Origin: Sipunculus nudus
Taxonomy: Eukaryota; Annelida; Sipuncula; Golfingiida; Sipunculidae
Direction of reading: 5' to 3'
DNA length: 64,000 nucleotides
NCBI GenBank assembly: GCA_026874595.1
Contig: CM049311.1
Location: 61,946,453 to 62,010,452, forward strand
Shown: one piece after another, positions 23,997 through 36,600 of the stretch
Layout: every line of letters starts with the position of its first letter
How positions within the stretch are numbered: position 1 is the stretch's first letter
Notes under the pieces: model-generated
What the model was told of the DNA's origin: nothing
Databases searched by the model: none
What the model saw: the letters and a program-made list of their open reading frames with translations, nothing else
Translations under genes and position numbers: made by a program

Positions 23997-25194
23997 CATT
24001 AAATATGTTTTTTTTTCTATTTTATAATGTATACAGTTGAAATATAACTAATATCCTCAGTCCACAGATTGAAGGACTTGGTTGTGGTGGTCGGGGGGGG
24101 GGGGGTGGTTAAATCCATACGCATACAGCATATGAAAGTTATTTCAACAGTGCCAATAGGAAAAATTTCATAAATAATATATATTTAAGGATAACGGTGA
24201 GATGATGGACAGACAGAGCTAATCACTTTATGTTCCAATCTCCTGAGGAAAGAATATGTTTCAATCAGTTCTTAATTTTTTTCTAATCCAATTATTTTTT
24301 TCCAATAGATTTTATACATTTTTAATTAAAAACTTATGTCCCAGTGCACAGGTGCAAAGGTATCAATGGCAGCTGGGGGGGGGGGGGGGGATGGATGGTT
24401 GGATTATAATCATTTCTGCATATACATACAGGGCAAACAAAGCCTGATCTCTAATTCTGCTGTGACAGGAAAATAATGAACAAATGTTTGAATTAGATCC
24501 TCGTTTTATTATCAAATCATTTTTTTATTTAAAGTTTATATTTATATAAATTTCCAATAAAATCTATATATCTATATAAAAGTTTAACCATAATTCTAAA
24601 TTGCATCATCATAAATCTCAATCAGATAACACCACACAATGCATACAAATGGATATTTATTTTTTTACAACAAAAATATATCTTTTAAATTTGCAAAACA
24701 ATAAATATATAAAAAATAATACTTGATTCAGATTTTACAATTTTAAATTTGGCCTTCATTTGTCCATAATTTACTTCATATTTTATAAATTTATGCATAC
24801 TGATTGGTTTAATTATATCTTTATTTGTAAAAATCATTTAAAGGAAAATTGATTTCTTTAAAAATGCTACACAACATGGCATCTTCTGGATTACACCTTG
24901 CATTACTTTTTAAGGAAAGTTTGTTTATTGGAGTGGAAACAGCATTACAATCAAGGAGATACAGTGAAAACGATAACAATTACTGCATAACACTTGGTTG
25001 GTTGGGTTTGCCGGGTGGGGGGGGGGGGGGGATGGACAGTATGGGGTGGTGATATGAGAATAACTGTACACCTGTCACAGCAGGGGATCTCCCCCAGTGA
25101 TTGTAACAAATTAGGAACCTTGGCATAGCTGACTTCCAGTGACTAGAGTGGCCAACCTGCATGTTGACAAAGCAAGTGACTGCAATAGAGCCTT

Positions 25195-25994
25195 CAGGGT
25201 TGCCAGCAGCCAACACAAAAAATTCCCTGACTTTCCCCTGACTTTTCCCTGACTTTTTGTTGATATTCAAGGAAAATCAACCAAGACTTCGGCCTCCAAA
25301 ACCTCCCCTCACAGCCGACCCAAAACCACCACTTAACTGTTTTAAATACTTTTACAAAATACTTTGTTTTTGATAGAGTGCTCAATCAAATATTTAAAAC
25401 AGCTTAAATCGTATCCTCTTTAAAGTGATTACCAGAACATATATTTTAATTTTGATTCCTACAACATGTACTTAATTCTTAATTCAAATATGAAAAGGAA
25501 AACCTAAATATACTAAAAAAAATTTTATTATGATTTCCCTTGAACAACAGAGAGTACTCGATTAAATATTTAAAAAAAAGCTGAAATAGTATCTTTTTAA
25601 AGTTATTACTAGAACATGTATTTTAATTGTGTTATCCAATTATGAAAAGGAAAACCTAAATATACTAACATAACCATTTATATTATGAATTCCCTTGAAC
25701 AACAGAAAGTACTCAATCAAATATGCTGGAAAAAAATTAAAAAGTGTCCTCTTTAAAGTTAAACAGGTTATCATGTATAATGCCTCACATGTGTTTAATG
25801 ATAGTAATTTCTGCAACAGAAGAAAGACTCAAAACATCTATTGATAATCAACTACGGTCGCCATAGCCAAATAAATTTCCCTGACTTTTCCCTGACTCCC
25901 CTTAATATCAGAGAATTCCCTGACTTTTAATGAAATTCCCTTACCTTGAAAAAATATTTTTTCCCCGACATTTCCCTGACCGCTGGCAACCCTG
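25195..25994. mobile_element. 800-bp non-autonomous DNA transposon (hAT-like MITE)
   Basis: Perfect 13-bp terminal inverted repeats, CAGGGTTGCCAGC at 25195-25207 and GCTGGCAACCCTG at 25982-25994, are flanked on both sides by GCCTT, a 5-bp target-site duplication. The paralogous region near 42600-42680 lacks the insertion. The interior has no transposase. It carries TTCCCTGACTTTTCCCTGAC repeats beside both ends and about three diverged tandem units of roughly 165 bp (near 25380, 25553 and 25707). CAGGG termini fit hAT elements; a 5-bp duplication is shorter than the usual 8, so the superfamily is uncertain. Confidence 0.85.
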
Positions 25995-26122
25995 GCCTTA
26001 AGAAAATATTCAATAACGAGCCTAATTTTCAAGCTTTTATTTTCAAATTTCAGATTTAAACAGATTAGATACTTATGTTTACATGCTGTGAATATTAAAT
26101 CAACAGTACTCACAGGAAAAAA

Positions 26123-26727
26123 AGTGCCAAGGTCAAAGTTGGGCAAAATTTAAGGTACTGATTTTATTTTTATGCTAAAAACTTTAAAAGTTTACAAAAT
26201 TTAGATCTAATTTTTGGTATACTATTGAATCTTAATTAAAGAAAGTTATATACTTTGGAAAAAAGTCTCTAGTTTCAAATTTTTTTCATGTTAAGTGAGT
26301 AAATATTTTTCCTGATTTTTTACAAAGTCCATTATATTCGGGCCCATAACTTAAAGAAATTAGACTAAATAGACATAATTTCTGGCATGTATATAGGAAA
26401 TATATAGGAGAATACTTCTGGAATATATTAAAAAAAAAACAGATAAGTGGTTTTGATATTAGGCAGTCCTGAAGTGTGATAATAGGTTTTTAATTGAAAT
26501 TTGAGGTTTTTCCTTAAAATCTCGAAGGAACAAAGTCATATTGACCCAATTTTCAGTATGGTAGGAGATTTTTGGGTCATCTAACGGTATGCCAAATTTT
26601 GGATTCGTAGGTCTAACGGTTTCAAAACGTGCCAGTCTAACGGACGGACAGCCGGACGGCAAGACGGACGACGGACAATGGACCACGACTATATTTCAGA
26701 TGCCTTAGAGTCAGCTGAGCTAAAAAC
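26123..26727 (+). repeat. Repeat-family unit, tandem copy 1
   Basis: Begins GTGCCAAGGTCAAAGTTGGG and ends with the family terminator (CTTAGAGTCAGCTGAGCTAA) at about 26704-26723, preceded by a GGACGGACAGCCGGACGG tract. About 605 bp long and directly followed by a second copy. Confidence 0.8.
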
Positions 26728-27322
26728 GTGCCACAGCCGAAGTTGGGCAAAATTTAAGGTACATATTTTATATTTATGCGAATAACTTAAAAACTTCGGA
26801 TCTTAAAAATTCGGATCTTATTTTCGGTATACAATTGAATATTGATAAAATGAAGTTATATCCCTGAAAAAAAAAGTCTCTAGCTTCAGCAATACTTATG
26901 TTAAATAAGTAAATATATGTGCTGATTATTACTAGGTGCATTATTTTCGGCCCGTAACTTCGACAAATTACGCAATACGTACTGACCTAATTTTTGGTAT
27001 GTATATGGGAAATGTATGGAAGAATATGCATATTAACTATGATCAAATTCGGATCAGTGGTTTTGATACTAGGCAGTCTTGAAGTGTAACAAAGGGGTTT
27101 TAATGGAAAACGGAGGTTTTTCCTTAATATCTCGAAGGAACCAAGTCCTAGTGACCCTATTTTCGGTATGGTGGGAGATTTTGGGGATATCTAACTGTAT
27201 GCCGGATTTAAGATTCGTAGGTCCAACGGTTTTAAAACGTGCCAGTTTAACGGACGGACGGACAGCCGACGGACAAAGGACCACGACTCTAGCTCAGATG
27301 ACTTATAGTCAGCTGAGCTAGA
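26728..27322 (+). repeat. Repeat-family unit, tandem copy 2
   Basis: Begins GTGCCACAGCCGAAGTTGGG and ends with TGACTTATAGTCAGCTGAGC at about 27299-27318. It matches the preceding unit throughout, including TATCTCGAAGGAACCAAGTC and the ACGGACGGACGGACAG tract. A third relative lies at 42785-43293. Confidence 0.8.
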
Positions 27323-27400
27323 AAATGAAATATCATCAGTAACCCGTTTTTTTCTTTAATGCTTAACAGTGGGTGATCCAAAACTTATCCCGACTGAATT

Positions 27401-29716
27401 ACAAGTGACCCATGGGTCATGACGCTCAGCTGACAAGCATGACCTGTATTTAAAGCCTGATGGTATACCATATGGTATCTGACCATACTTGGAAGATGGA
27501 AGGTTTGGGATGAAAAGTCTGACTTGAAATGCATCCACAACTTTTTTCAAGAAGCTGGTCCTGTGACATTGACCTTTGACCCTAAGACCTAAATATCAAA
27601 AGGTTTGTTCCTCTATTGACATGTAAGGTTTGGGATGATTATTTTGGCTATAAGAATTAATTCTGGGAGGTGCAAACACACCCCGTAACTCAGAGAATAT
27701 AGGTCACAGTGACCTAATTTCAGATCTGCAAGGAGATCTTTTTAGAACCTCTAAGACTGCATGTATCTAGCCCTTACAGTTACAATTTGTGCCCTGCTAA
27801 CGGCCGGACGGACAGACGGAAGGACGACGGACAAAGACCCATCGCTATAGCACAGCATGACTAAAAGTCAGCTGAGCTAAAAGTCACTGAAACTGCACTG
27901 ACAAAAGGATTTCTAAGGTGGCTAACTGGCAGACATAATGGATTTCTGACAAGTCTGACATTTGATATCACACATCCTCCAATAAGAGACCAAACTTGTA
28001 GCAAATTCTCCAAAGGATGTTACAGTAATGAATGTCCAAAACAATTCAAAAGGCATTTTCAGGCCCTCATATTAGATTTATAGATATGCAAATGTAAAAA
28101 GTGTAAGTCCAATATTTTTTATTATCACTCTGCTTTTCAATGGGATCAGCAGGGTAGATAAACTGCAAAACCTGAAAGAAAAGAAATGCACAAAGCATGA
28201 CTAAAGGTCTTGTAATAAAAAAAAAAGCCATAATAAATCCAGGTACAAATCCACATATTATGAGAACAAACATTTGCTTTAATATCTGGTGATTTATATA
28301 AAAATATTCAGATATCTAGGAAATTAAGTTTATTGCTATGATTCCATAAAATAAACTGCAAAATGTTCCCATCATCTTATAAATCAGTAGCTAAACCTTA
28401 ATACTATACTCTCACAGTCTTAATGCCTGGCTGAAGCATTCCGGCAACAGTGTTTTTGATATGCAGTAACGAGGTATTTATCACTCAGCCTTATCCCTTA
28501 ACAGGCTGATACAAAAGAGAGTCATATGTCACCAGCATCACTCACAATTACAGCCACACAGTGAGATGTACCATAACCAATGGTTATATGTACAAGAAAA
28601 ATAGAGATGGTCTACAAAATAAGTTATTGTGAACATCCCTGACCTATGACCTTGGCCTTTTGCCCACATATCAACTGGATTCTTTCTAAATGATGGGTAA
28701 CTACTAACCACTTACATCTGGCCGGGTGTAATTACTTGGCAACCAATGAGTGAATAACTTAGACCTGCAACCTTTAACCTCCTGACCAGCTGACCTCAAA
28801 ATCAACTAGTTATTTCTTCATGCAAAAAGACCAATAAATATGAAGTTTGAATCACATTCAGTGATGCATAGATGTGGCATATGTGAAAGACTGAAGGTTT
28901 GGGTTGAACAGTTTCACTTGAAATATGTTCACAAGCATTTAGAACAATATTGTGACCTTGACCTTTGGAACTCGACATCATAGGCTGCTTCCCCTATTGG
29001 TAGGTAAGCCATATATGACAGATGGAAAGTATAGATTGAAAAGTTTGCCTGAAAATGACTCCATGCAAGAAGAGGGTGCTGTGAACTTGACCTTTGACCT
29101 CAAAATCAACGGGTCTTTTCCCCTGTTGGCAGAGAAGCGATATCAGTGCTAAAAGGTTTGGAATAAAAGGTCTAGCTTGAAATGTGTCCACAACCTTTTC
29201 AAAGAAGTGGATCCTGTGACCCTGACCTTTGACCTTGTGACCTCAACATCTAAAGGATTCTTCTCCCACTTAGTAGGCGAGCTATATGTGAAAGATCAAA
29301 GAATTTGGATGAAAGGTTTGGCTTAAAATGCATCCACAGGCTTTTCAAAGGAGTTGGTTCTGTGACCTTGACCTTTGATCTTGTGACCTCAAAATAATTA
29401 TGTTTCTTCCCCTGTTGGTAGGTGAGCTGTATGTGAAAGATGGAAGGTTTGGGATGAAAATTTTGGCTAAAAGAATTATTTCTGGGGGGTGCAAACACAC
29501 CCCATAACTTCGAAAATATAGTTCGCAGTAACCTAATTTCAGGTTTGCAAGGAGATCTTTTTAGAACCTCTAAGACTGCATAGGTTTCATGGCCCTAGCC
29601 TCTACGGTTTCGATTTGTGCCCTGCTAACGGCCGGACGGCCGGACAGATGGAAGGACGACGGACAAAGACCCATCGCTATAGCCCATCATGACTGAAAGT
29701 CAGCTGAGCTAAAAAA
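27401..29716 (+). mobile_element. Composite repeat element A (2.3 kb), duplicated at 33877-37738
   Basis: Starts ACAAG followed by the palindrome TGACCCATGGGTCA (27406-27419) and CGCTCAGCTGAC. An internal terminator hairpin lies at about 27868-27882, and a final terminator (TGACTGAAAGTCAGCTGAGC, then TAAAAAA) at about 29690-29716. The homologous copy in CHMP2B intron 6 starts and stops at these same two motifs while flanking sequence differs, so the unit moved or was copied as one piece. Between 28640 and 29500 it contains units of about 130 bp with GACCTTGACCTTTGACC motifs. A mobile element is inferred; the shared boundaries are seen. Confidence 0.7.
28067..28273 (-). pseudogene. Possible degenerate exon of a REEP-like (TB2/DP1) gene
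   Basis: Inside composite element A the minus strand holds a 68-codon open frame. Its second half, [20 protein letters not shown] followed by WTYTFYI, is preceded by a plausible acceptor (CTTTTCTTTCAG). The order YPA...IE...D...W-T-Y recalls the YPA-x-S-x-KAIE...DDT-x-WLTYW core of REEP/TB2-DP1 proteins, with a gap. Copy B keeps the second half open with one replacement, but its first half is cut by the 34574-36222 insertion. This is a weak resemblance that I could not test; a chance open frame is quite possible. Confidence 0.2.
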
Positions 29717-30099
29717 TCTAAAGATGTAATATTTATTATGTCACATTAATATTCTGTCTGAATGGTCAAACTTAAGATAAGTTATCTTTTGAAAGCCAAT
29801 GTTTGATAATTGTCACAAACTACAGATGACGATAATGTGTACGGATGGTTGATTTTGCTGTTGTATATACTGTAAGCCAAGGCTTGTGGTGTTTCTTGAA
29901 TGCATATAACACTTGACATTGTGTAATTATTTGAAAAATGCTCAAAAGTTGCAGTTGCAAAAGCCCAGTGTTTAAGCGATTACATAGTACAAAGCCTATG
30001 ACGATACACAATCATAACTTCCTTAATTATTTTATTTTTTTTTCATTTGCACACATAAGATAAATTAATTTAAACTATAATTTCTTGGCACGGCAAATG

Positions 30100-30600
30100 C
30101 CATAGTATCTCAAGACAAATTTCCATCCAAATTTCAAACCAATGCATTAAACGACTCCTGAGATATGAGCAATTTTCACCTAAAGCAAATGTTCCGATGG
30201 ACGCCACACGAAAAAGACTGCAGATGGCGCCACCAATCTTGAATATGGAAGTATCCAAGATCTATGGACAAGCCAATTTTCAGGCCAATACTGCAAATCA
30301 TTCCTAAGAAAAGGGCATTAATTTATACTATGAAAACGGTAAGGTAGGTGGCGCCCCCTGTCTGCTTTAAGAGAAAACTCTCCAAGATGGATGTACATGC
30401 CAAAATTCAGACCAATACATTGAACCACTACTGGGATATGAGCAATTTTCACCTAAAGCAAATGTACCGATGGACTCCACACAAAACAATTGCAGATGGC
30501 ACCACAAGTTTTAAATACAAGATGAAGGCATCAAAGATCAATGGACATGCACAATTTCAGTCCAATCTGTCCATTAATTTTACACTTATAATGCTCAAAG
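30100..30600 (+). repeat. Tandem duplication, about 275-bp unit
   Basis: GATATGAGCAATTTTCACCT followed by AAAGCAAATGT.CCGATGGAC occurs near 30160 and again near 30435. The neighbouring CAAATTTCA.ACCAAT and GCAGATGGC.CCAC blocks repeat in the same order. Confidence 0.75.
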
Positions 30601-31939
30601 TACAGTCAAGTGGCAATGATGGGGTATTAAACGTTGCAAAAACATGAAAAGGACAGGTGGCAATACTTGTCTTCCGCAGAAGACAACACTGTCCCAAATC
30701 TTTGGTGAACGTGATTTTTTTACCAATCCACGCATCATTTACTGATATATTTATGATGTTCTGTGATTTTCACTACATATGGCAATATTGGCAAGTTCAA
30801 GACCACTCATTAGAAAGGTCATGACCCCAATTTAAATATACATCATCGCATAACCCATTTATATGTATATTCATGATATAAAAGAAATATGTCCATAAGT
30901 TTTTGACTTACAATGCTCATAGTATTGTCAGGTGGCAATTATAGGGGTATTAAAGAGCACGAAAACAAGAAAAGGATAATAGGTTGCGCCACCAGTTTCT
31001 GGTATAATTATATCTAAGATCTTTAATCCACCTGACTTTTGGATTAATCCATGCAAGATTTCCGACGTCAAGGTCACTTTCGTAATAAAGATCATGACCC
31101 TATTTTAAATAGACTTTGTCCTCTCATCAATTTCTATGCACATGTAAAGTTTTTTAAATATCTGTGAAATATTTTTTGAGTAATCTTGCCTGAAAGAAAG
31201 CTCTGCAGAGGTGGCGCAACCGTGCCTAAACCATAGTATCTGGACTTGTCATGGGATACAATTGAATCAAACACATCACATACATGATCAAAAGACCCTA
31301 GTCATCGTACACGTGATTTTTCACACAGACCATCTCCTTTTACTTTCCGCCTTACCTTGGATCAATAAGCAACATACCTTGACAAGTTATTAACCATAAC
31401 TATAAAAAACAAGTCAACATATTTAAAATCATTTAATAGTAATTTTATATAATATCTGTAATCATGATATTATATGATATTTATAGATATACACTATACA
31501 CAGAGCCAGGCACTGAAAGCACAATGGTTCCTCTATTGCAGCAGTATTTTAAAATATAATTTACCATGTTTAATTTTTAAATGTTAACAGTTTTTGTCAT
31601 TTTAGAAATAGCATCTCATTTCTGTTTTTTCAACAAATGGATTATACTTATCCTAAATTCCTTTGTCAGTTCACAACCTTTGGATCTGTAAATCAGTTAA
31701 ACTTACTGTTTGTCCCATTTTTATATCCTGGCAAATGAAGCAAAAATGAGGTAGACCTTTTTACCTATAAGGCTAACAATCACCCTTCTTTCCTTTCACA
31801 TGAATCACATTAGTACAAAACAAATACCCAATCAGCTGATCCATAAATTGCATCATGACATTAAAACATGGGCATGTATAAATAATTAAACACTCTGCAT
31901 TTTTCTGAATGATGTATCACACTGCTGTAGTGCATCTTA

Positions 31940-31945
31940 TTTATT
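31940..31945 (-). terminator. Candidate CHMP2B polyadenylation signal
   Basis: AATAAA on the minus strand about 140 bases beyond the CHMP2B stop. Others occur in this A+T-rich stretch, so the choice is uncertain. Confidence 0.35.
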
Positions 31946-32080
31946 TCCATATTTTAAAGTAACAAGATTACTGTACAAAGTATGATACAGTAAATATTTT
32001 TACACTAGTAAACTTTCCTATTTACACATGGCCTGGTTACCAGGAGTATAACAATATAAACATGAAAGATGAGGCAGTCT

Positions 32081-32188
32081 TTAAGGAGCTTTTAGGTTTT
32101 CCAACTGTTTGAGGAGGTCGGCGTCCGTAACACCAGATTTTGATGATTCTCCAAGAGCTCCTTTGTGTGCTGACGGTGCTTCTGCCAT
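32081..32188 (-). CDS. CHMP2B: CHMP2B exon 8 (residues 178-212, stop)
   Basis: Encodes [19 protein letters not shown] and the C-terminal [16 protein letters not shown], the MIT-interacting helix that binds VPS4. Acceptor ACTTTCAG, TAA at 32081-32083. Confidence 0.96.
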   Translation of the reverse strand: MAEAPSAHKGALGESSKSGVTDADLLKQLENLKAP

Positions 32189-33584
32189 CTGAAAGTAGGA
32201 TTATTGAATTATATAAGAAACTTCAATCCTTAACATTGAGTGTCATATGTTTGCATCACTATTTTTAGGTAGCTTTCTCTTATGTGGCAAGTCAGAATAA
32301 ATCAAAATGCATTTATTTTTTTCACCTTTAAACGTTTGGAGGAAACAACCTTCCTCTTAATACACCCGATTCTAAGCCCACCAACATACTGTGCATGAAA
32401 TTCAATATGGCTGATTCTCAGGGTTGGCCTTTTTTATCAGTACCCTCAAATAATTTTAGCAGGCTGAGGCAGGGGTGATAAATGTAATCAATCCCCCCAT
32501 CCTCAAGCTATTCAGAAAATATGATTTAAATGTTGGAAATAGGATATTTGGAATTTAATATGAAATATCTCAATTACATGAAATAAAGGAATGAACAGAA
32601 TGCTAGACGCTGGTTCTATTTCTGCCTTTCTGCTTAATGGATAAGCATAAAAAAAATGACAAATTATTTTTATTGACTCGAAGACGTTACATTTTTGAAT
32701 GTACCGGTGGGACTGCCTCACCTTCCCTGAGATTTCGATTCCGATCTCATCAAGAACCTGGTTTACAATGGCGTCTTGTTCCTCTTCATCACCCGACTCA
32801 TCAAAGATGTCATCCAAAGTATCATTAACTGAAACAGTGAATTGCTCGTGTTCAGTTATGCATTTTAATTTATAGAGCGCCATATTTCCGAATGCCGAAT
32901 TTCCGAAAATTAGTTATTCCGAAAATTAAAATGGAGAACCGAAAATGTATTTGTATTTCCGAAATATATTTCAAGTATGTTAAAACCTAAAATGAGTATT
33001 GTAATTACAAGTCACAAAGCCTGCAGTCATGTGTTAAGCCAAGTGGTGACCCTAATTAATTAATACTGGGCTGATGTTGTCGCCGGGGCAAAGGTGTGAA
33101 AACTGCAGCTATCCCCGCAACGCTTGGCCCCCTGTAGCCCTAGCAAGCGACTGAGCAGTTTATGCAAGAGCACTTGTGTGTTATCAATCACATTTCGTTT
33201 GAACTCAAGCAAGCATAGTTCGTCGGCTTGGGACAGGATGTCATGCCAACTAACTGAGCAGTTTACTCGCATCAGCACTGGTGAGGTATAATTCCTAAAA
33301 CGCTTGTGCTTGAGCAGCTTTTAAATGTCCCAGTCTTCAAATACGTTGATCAATAAGAAACACCGTGTTCCTTGGCGATGTCATTTGACCTTTCCCTCCA
33401 GTGAATTTGATGAAAAAAGAGCACGCACGTATACTTAAAGCAGTTTAGACTGATCTTTCCCAGTTAAGCTCAGCTATAATCCAATATTTTTTACGAACAA
33501 AAAGCTTGTCCCCCTACGCTTTCGGAAAAACGGCGCTCTACTATATATATATATATAGATATATATATATATATATATATGTAA

Positions 33585-33653
<69 letters not shown>

Positions 33654-36600
33654 CTGTGGTTGCCTTCTTATTTGCGGTGTTAACATTTTGCAATTTTCAC
33701 ATTTTTAGTGTTTCATGAGGGTTCCATTTTCTTAGTCAGGCAATACGAAATACCTTTACACCATTATATTACTGTTACCGTACATAACCATTATCATGTA
33801 AATTAATTATATCAAATTGTAAGTGCAAAATCTTTAAATTAACAAAAATTTTGTTTGTTAATGGCAGACAAATAGAACAAGTGACCCATGGGTCATGACG
33901 CTCAGCTGACAAGCATGACCTGTATTTAAAGCCTGATGGTATACCATATGGTATCTGACCATACTTGGAAGATGGAAGGTTTGGGATGATTATTTTGGCT
34001 ATAAGAATTAATTCTGGGAGGTGCAAACACACCCCGTAACTCAGAGAATATAGGTCACAGTGACCTAATTTCAGATCTGCAAGGAGATCTTTTTAGAACC
34101 TCTAAGACTGCAAGGGTTCATGTATCTAGCCCTTACAGTATACAATTTGTGCCCTGCTAACGGCTGGATGGACAGACGGAAGGACAACGGACAAAGACCC
34201 ATTGCTATAGCACAGCATGACTAAAAGTCAGCTGAGCTAAAAATCACTGAAACTGCACTGACAAAAGGATTTCTAAGGTGGCTAACTGGCAGACATAATG
34301 GATTTCTGACATTTGATATCACACATCCTCCAATAAGAGATCAAACTTGTAGCAAATTCTCCAAAGGATGTTACAGTAATGAATGTCCAAAACAATTCAA
34401 AAGGCATTTTCAGGCCCTCATATTAGATTTATAGATATGCATATGCAAAAAGTGTAAGTCCAATATTTTTTATTATCACTCTGCTTTTCAATGGGATCAG
34501 CAGGGTAGGTAAACTGCAAAACCTGAAAGAAAAGAAATGCACAAAGCATGACTAAAGGTCTTGTAATAAAAAACTAGATGTGTCGGAACAACACGAATGC
34601 CCCCGCCTTGGCCAAATTAGAAGCATTTGTAAAATTTGGAAAATTTTTTAAGCTCAGGAGGTGTCGTATGGTCAAAAGTAGGTCAACAAGGGCAAAATGC
34701 AAACTCGATCTGTAACGGGTCATTATCAAGCAACACACCAAAAATCATTCCAGTATATGCAGGCATTTCGAAAAAAAGTCCATACATGTGCATTTTCCAT
34801 AAAAATTTCTGTCTTTCATGAAATTTTCTATGTTTAGGAGCCGTAAAACAATCAAAAGTAGGTCAACCGGGATGAAACGCAAACTCGATCTGTAACTGTC
34901 ATTATCTGCCCACACAAAAAAAATCAGGGTGGTATCTGCAGGCATTGAGGAAAAAAAGTCAGTACATATGCATTTGTTATGAAAATTTATATTTTTCATG
35001 AAACTTTCTATGTTCAGGAGCAGTCAAATGGTCAAAAGTAGGTCAACTGAGACAAAACAAGAACTGCGAAAAAAAGTCCATACATGTGCACCTTTTTATG
35101 AAATTTTCTATGTTAGAGCACCGTCAAACGGACAAAAATAGGTCAACTGGGACAAAATGTGAACTCGATCTGTAACTGGTCATTATCTGCCCACACACCA
35201 AAAATCAGGCCAATATCTGCAGGTATTGTGAAGAAAAGTCTGTACAAGTGTATTTGTCATGAAAATATATATTTTACATGAAATTTTCTATGTTCAGGAG
35301 CTGTAAAACAGTCAAAAGTAGGTCAACCGGGATGAAATGCAAACCCCTTCTGTAACTGGTCAATATCTGCCGACACATCAAAAATCAGGCCAATATCTGC
35401 AGGCATTGCGAAAAAAAGTCCGTACATGTGTATTTGTCATGAAATTTCATATTTTTCATGAAATTTTCTATGTTCAGGAGCCGTAAAACGGTCAAAAGTG
35501 GGTCAACCGGGACAAAACGCGAAGTTGATCTGTAACTGGTCTATATCTATCCACACACCAAAAATCAGGCCAATATCAGCAGGCACTGCGAAATAAAGTC
35601 TGTACATGTGTATCTGTCATGAATATTTCTATTTTTCATGAAATTTTCTAAGTTTAGGAGCCGTAAAACGGTCAAAAGTAGGTCAACCGGGATAAAACGT
35701 TAACTCGATCTGTAACTGGTCTATATCTGCCCACACACCAAAAATCAGGCCAATATCTGCAGGCATTGCGAAAAAAAGTCCGTACATGTGTATCTGTCAT
35801 GAATATTTCTATTTTTCATGAAAATTTCTTAGTTTAAGAGCCGTAAAACGGTCAAAAGTAGGTCAACCGGGACGAAACGCTAACTCGATCTGTAACTGGT
35901 CTATATCTGTCCACACACCAAAAATCAGGCCAATATCTGCAGGCACTGCGAAAAAAAGTCAGTACATGTGTATTTGTCATGAAATTTCATATTTTTCATG
36001 AAATTTTCTATGTTCAGGAGCCGTAAAATGGTCAAAAGTAGGTCAACCAGGACGAAACGCAAACTCGATCTGTAACTGGTCTATATCTGCTCACACACCA
36101 AAAATCAGGCCAATATCTGCAGGCATTGCGAAAAAAAGTCCGTACAACTGTTTGATTTCGGAATGACGGAAGGACGGACATGGGTAAAACTATATGCCCC
36201 GGCCACTTTGTAGCGGGGGCATAAAAAGCCATCCTAAATCCAGGTACATATCCACATATTATGAGAACAAACATTTGCTTTTATATCTGGTGATTTATAT
36301 AAAAATATTCAGATATCTAGGAAACTAAGTTTATTGCTATGATTCCATAAAATAAACTGCAAAATGTTCCCATCATCTTATAAATCAGTAGCTAAACCTT
36401 AATACTATACTCTCACAGTCTTAATGCCTGGCTGAAGCATTCCGGCAACAGTGTTTTTGTTATGCAGTAACAAGGTATTTATCACTCAGCCTTATCACTT
36501 AACAGGCTGCTACAAAAGAGAGTCATATGTCACCAGCATCACTCACAATTACAGCCACACAGTGAGTTGTACCATAACCAATGGTTATATGTACAAGAAA

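Larger units (their letters stand above)
24180..27322 (+). repeat. Old segmental duplication, partner at 41600-43293
   Basis: Colinear blocks are shared with 41600-43293: GACAGACAGAGCT.ATCACTTTATG, CACAGGTGCA, the following poly(G) tract, GAATTAGATCCTC or its variant, AACACCACACAATG-type sequence, GTACACCTGT, and from 26005 the CCTAATTTT.AAG..TTTTATT stretch through TTGG.CAAAATTTAAGGTAC. Divergence is substantial, so the event is old. This copy additionally contains the 800-bp element at 25195-25994, and its end is internally duplicated. Confidence 0.7.
29717..32080. other. Region downstream of CHMP2B, no further gene recognised
   Basis: Holds a tandem duplication at about 30100-30600 and otherwise no supported gene. 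Possible polyadenylation signals for CHMP2B on the minus strand lie in the right part (for example AATAAA at 31940-31945, about 140 bases after the stop). Confidence 0.4.

Noticed and set aside
33474-33718. Open frames reading repeated Tyr-Ile
   Set aside because: Artefact of a (TA)n microsatellite. The same applies to frames at 4043-4267, 11682-11924 and the TA-derived parts of 57053-58123.
34574-36222. CRISPR-like array (regular 180-bp repeats)
   Set aside because: Units are long, contiguous and diverged, with no short repeat/spacer alternation, in a eukaryotic genome. It is a tandem-repeat insertion element.
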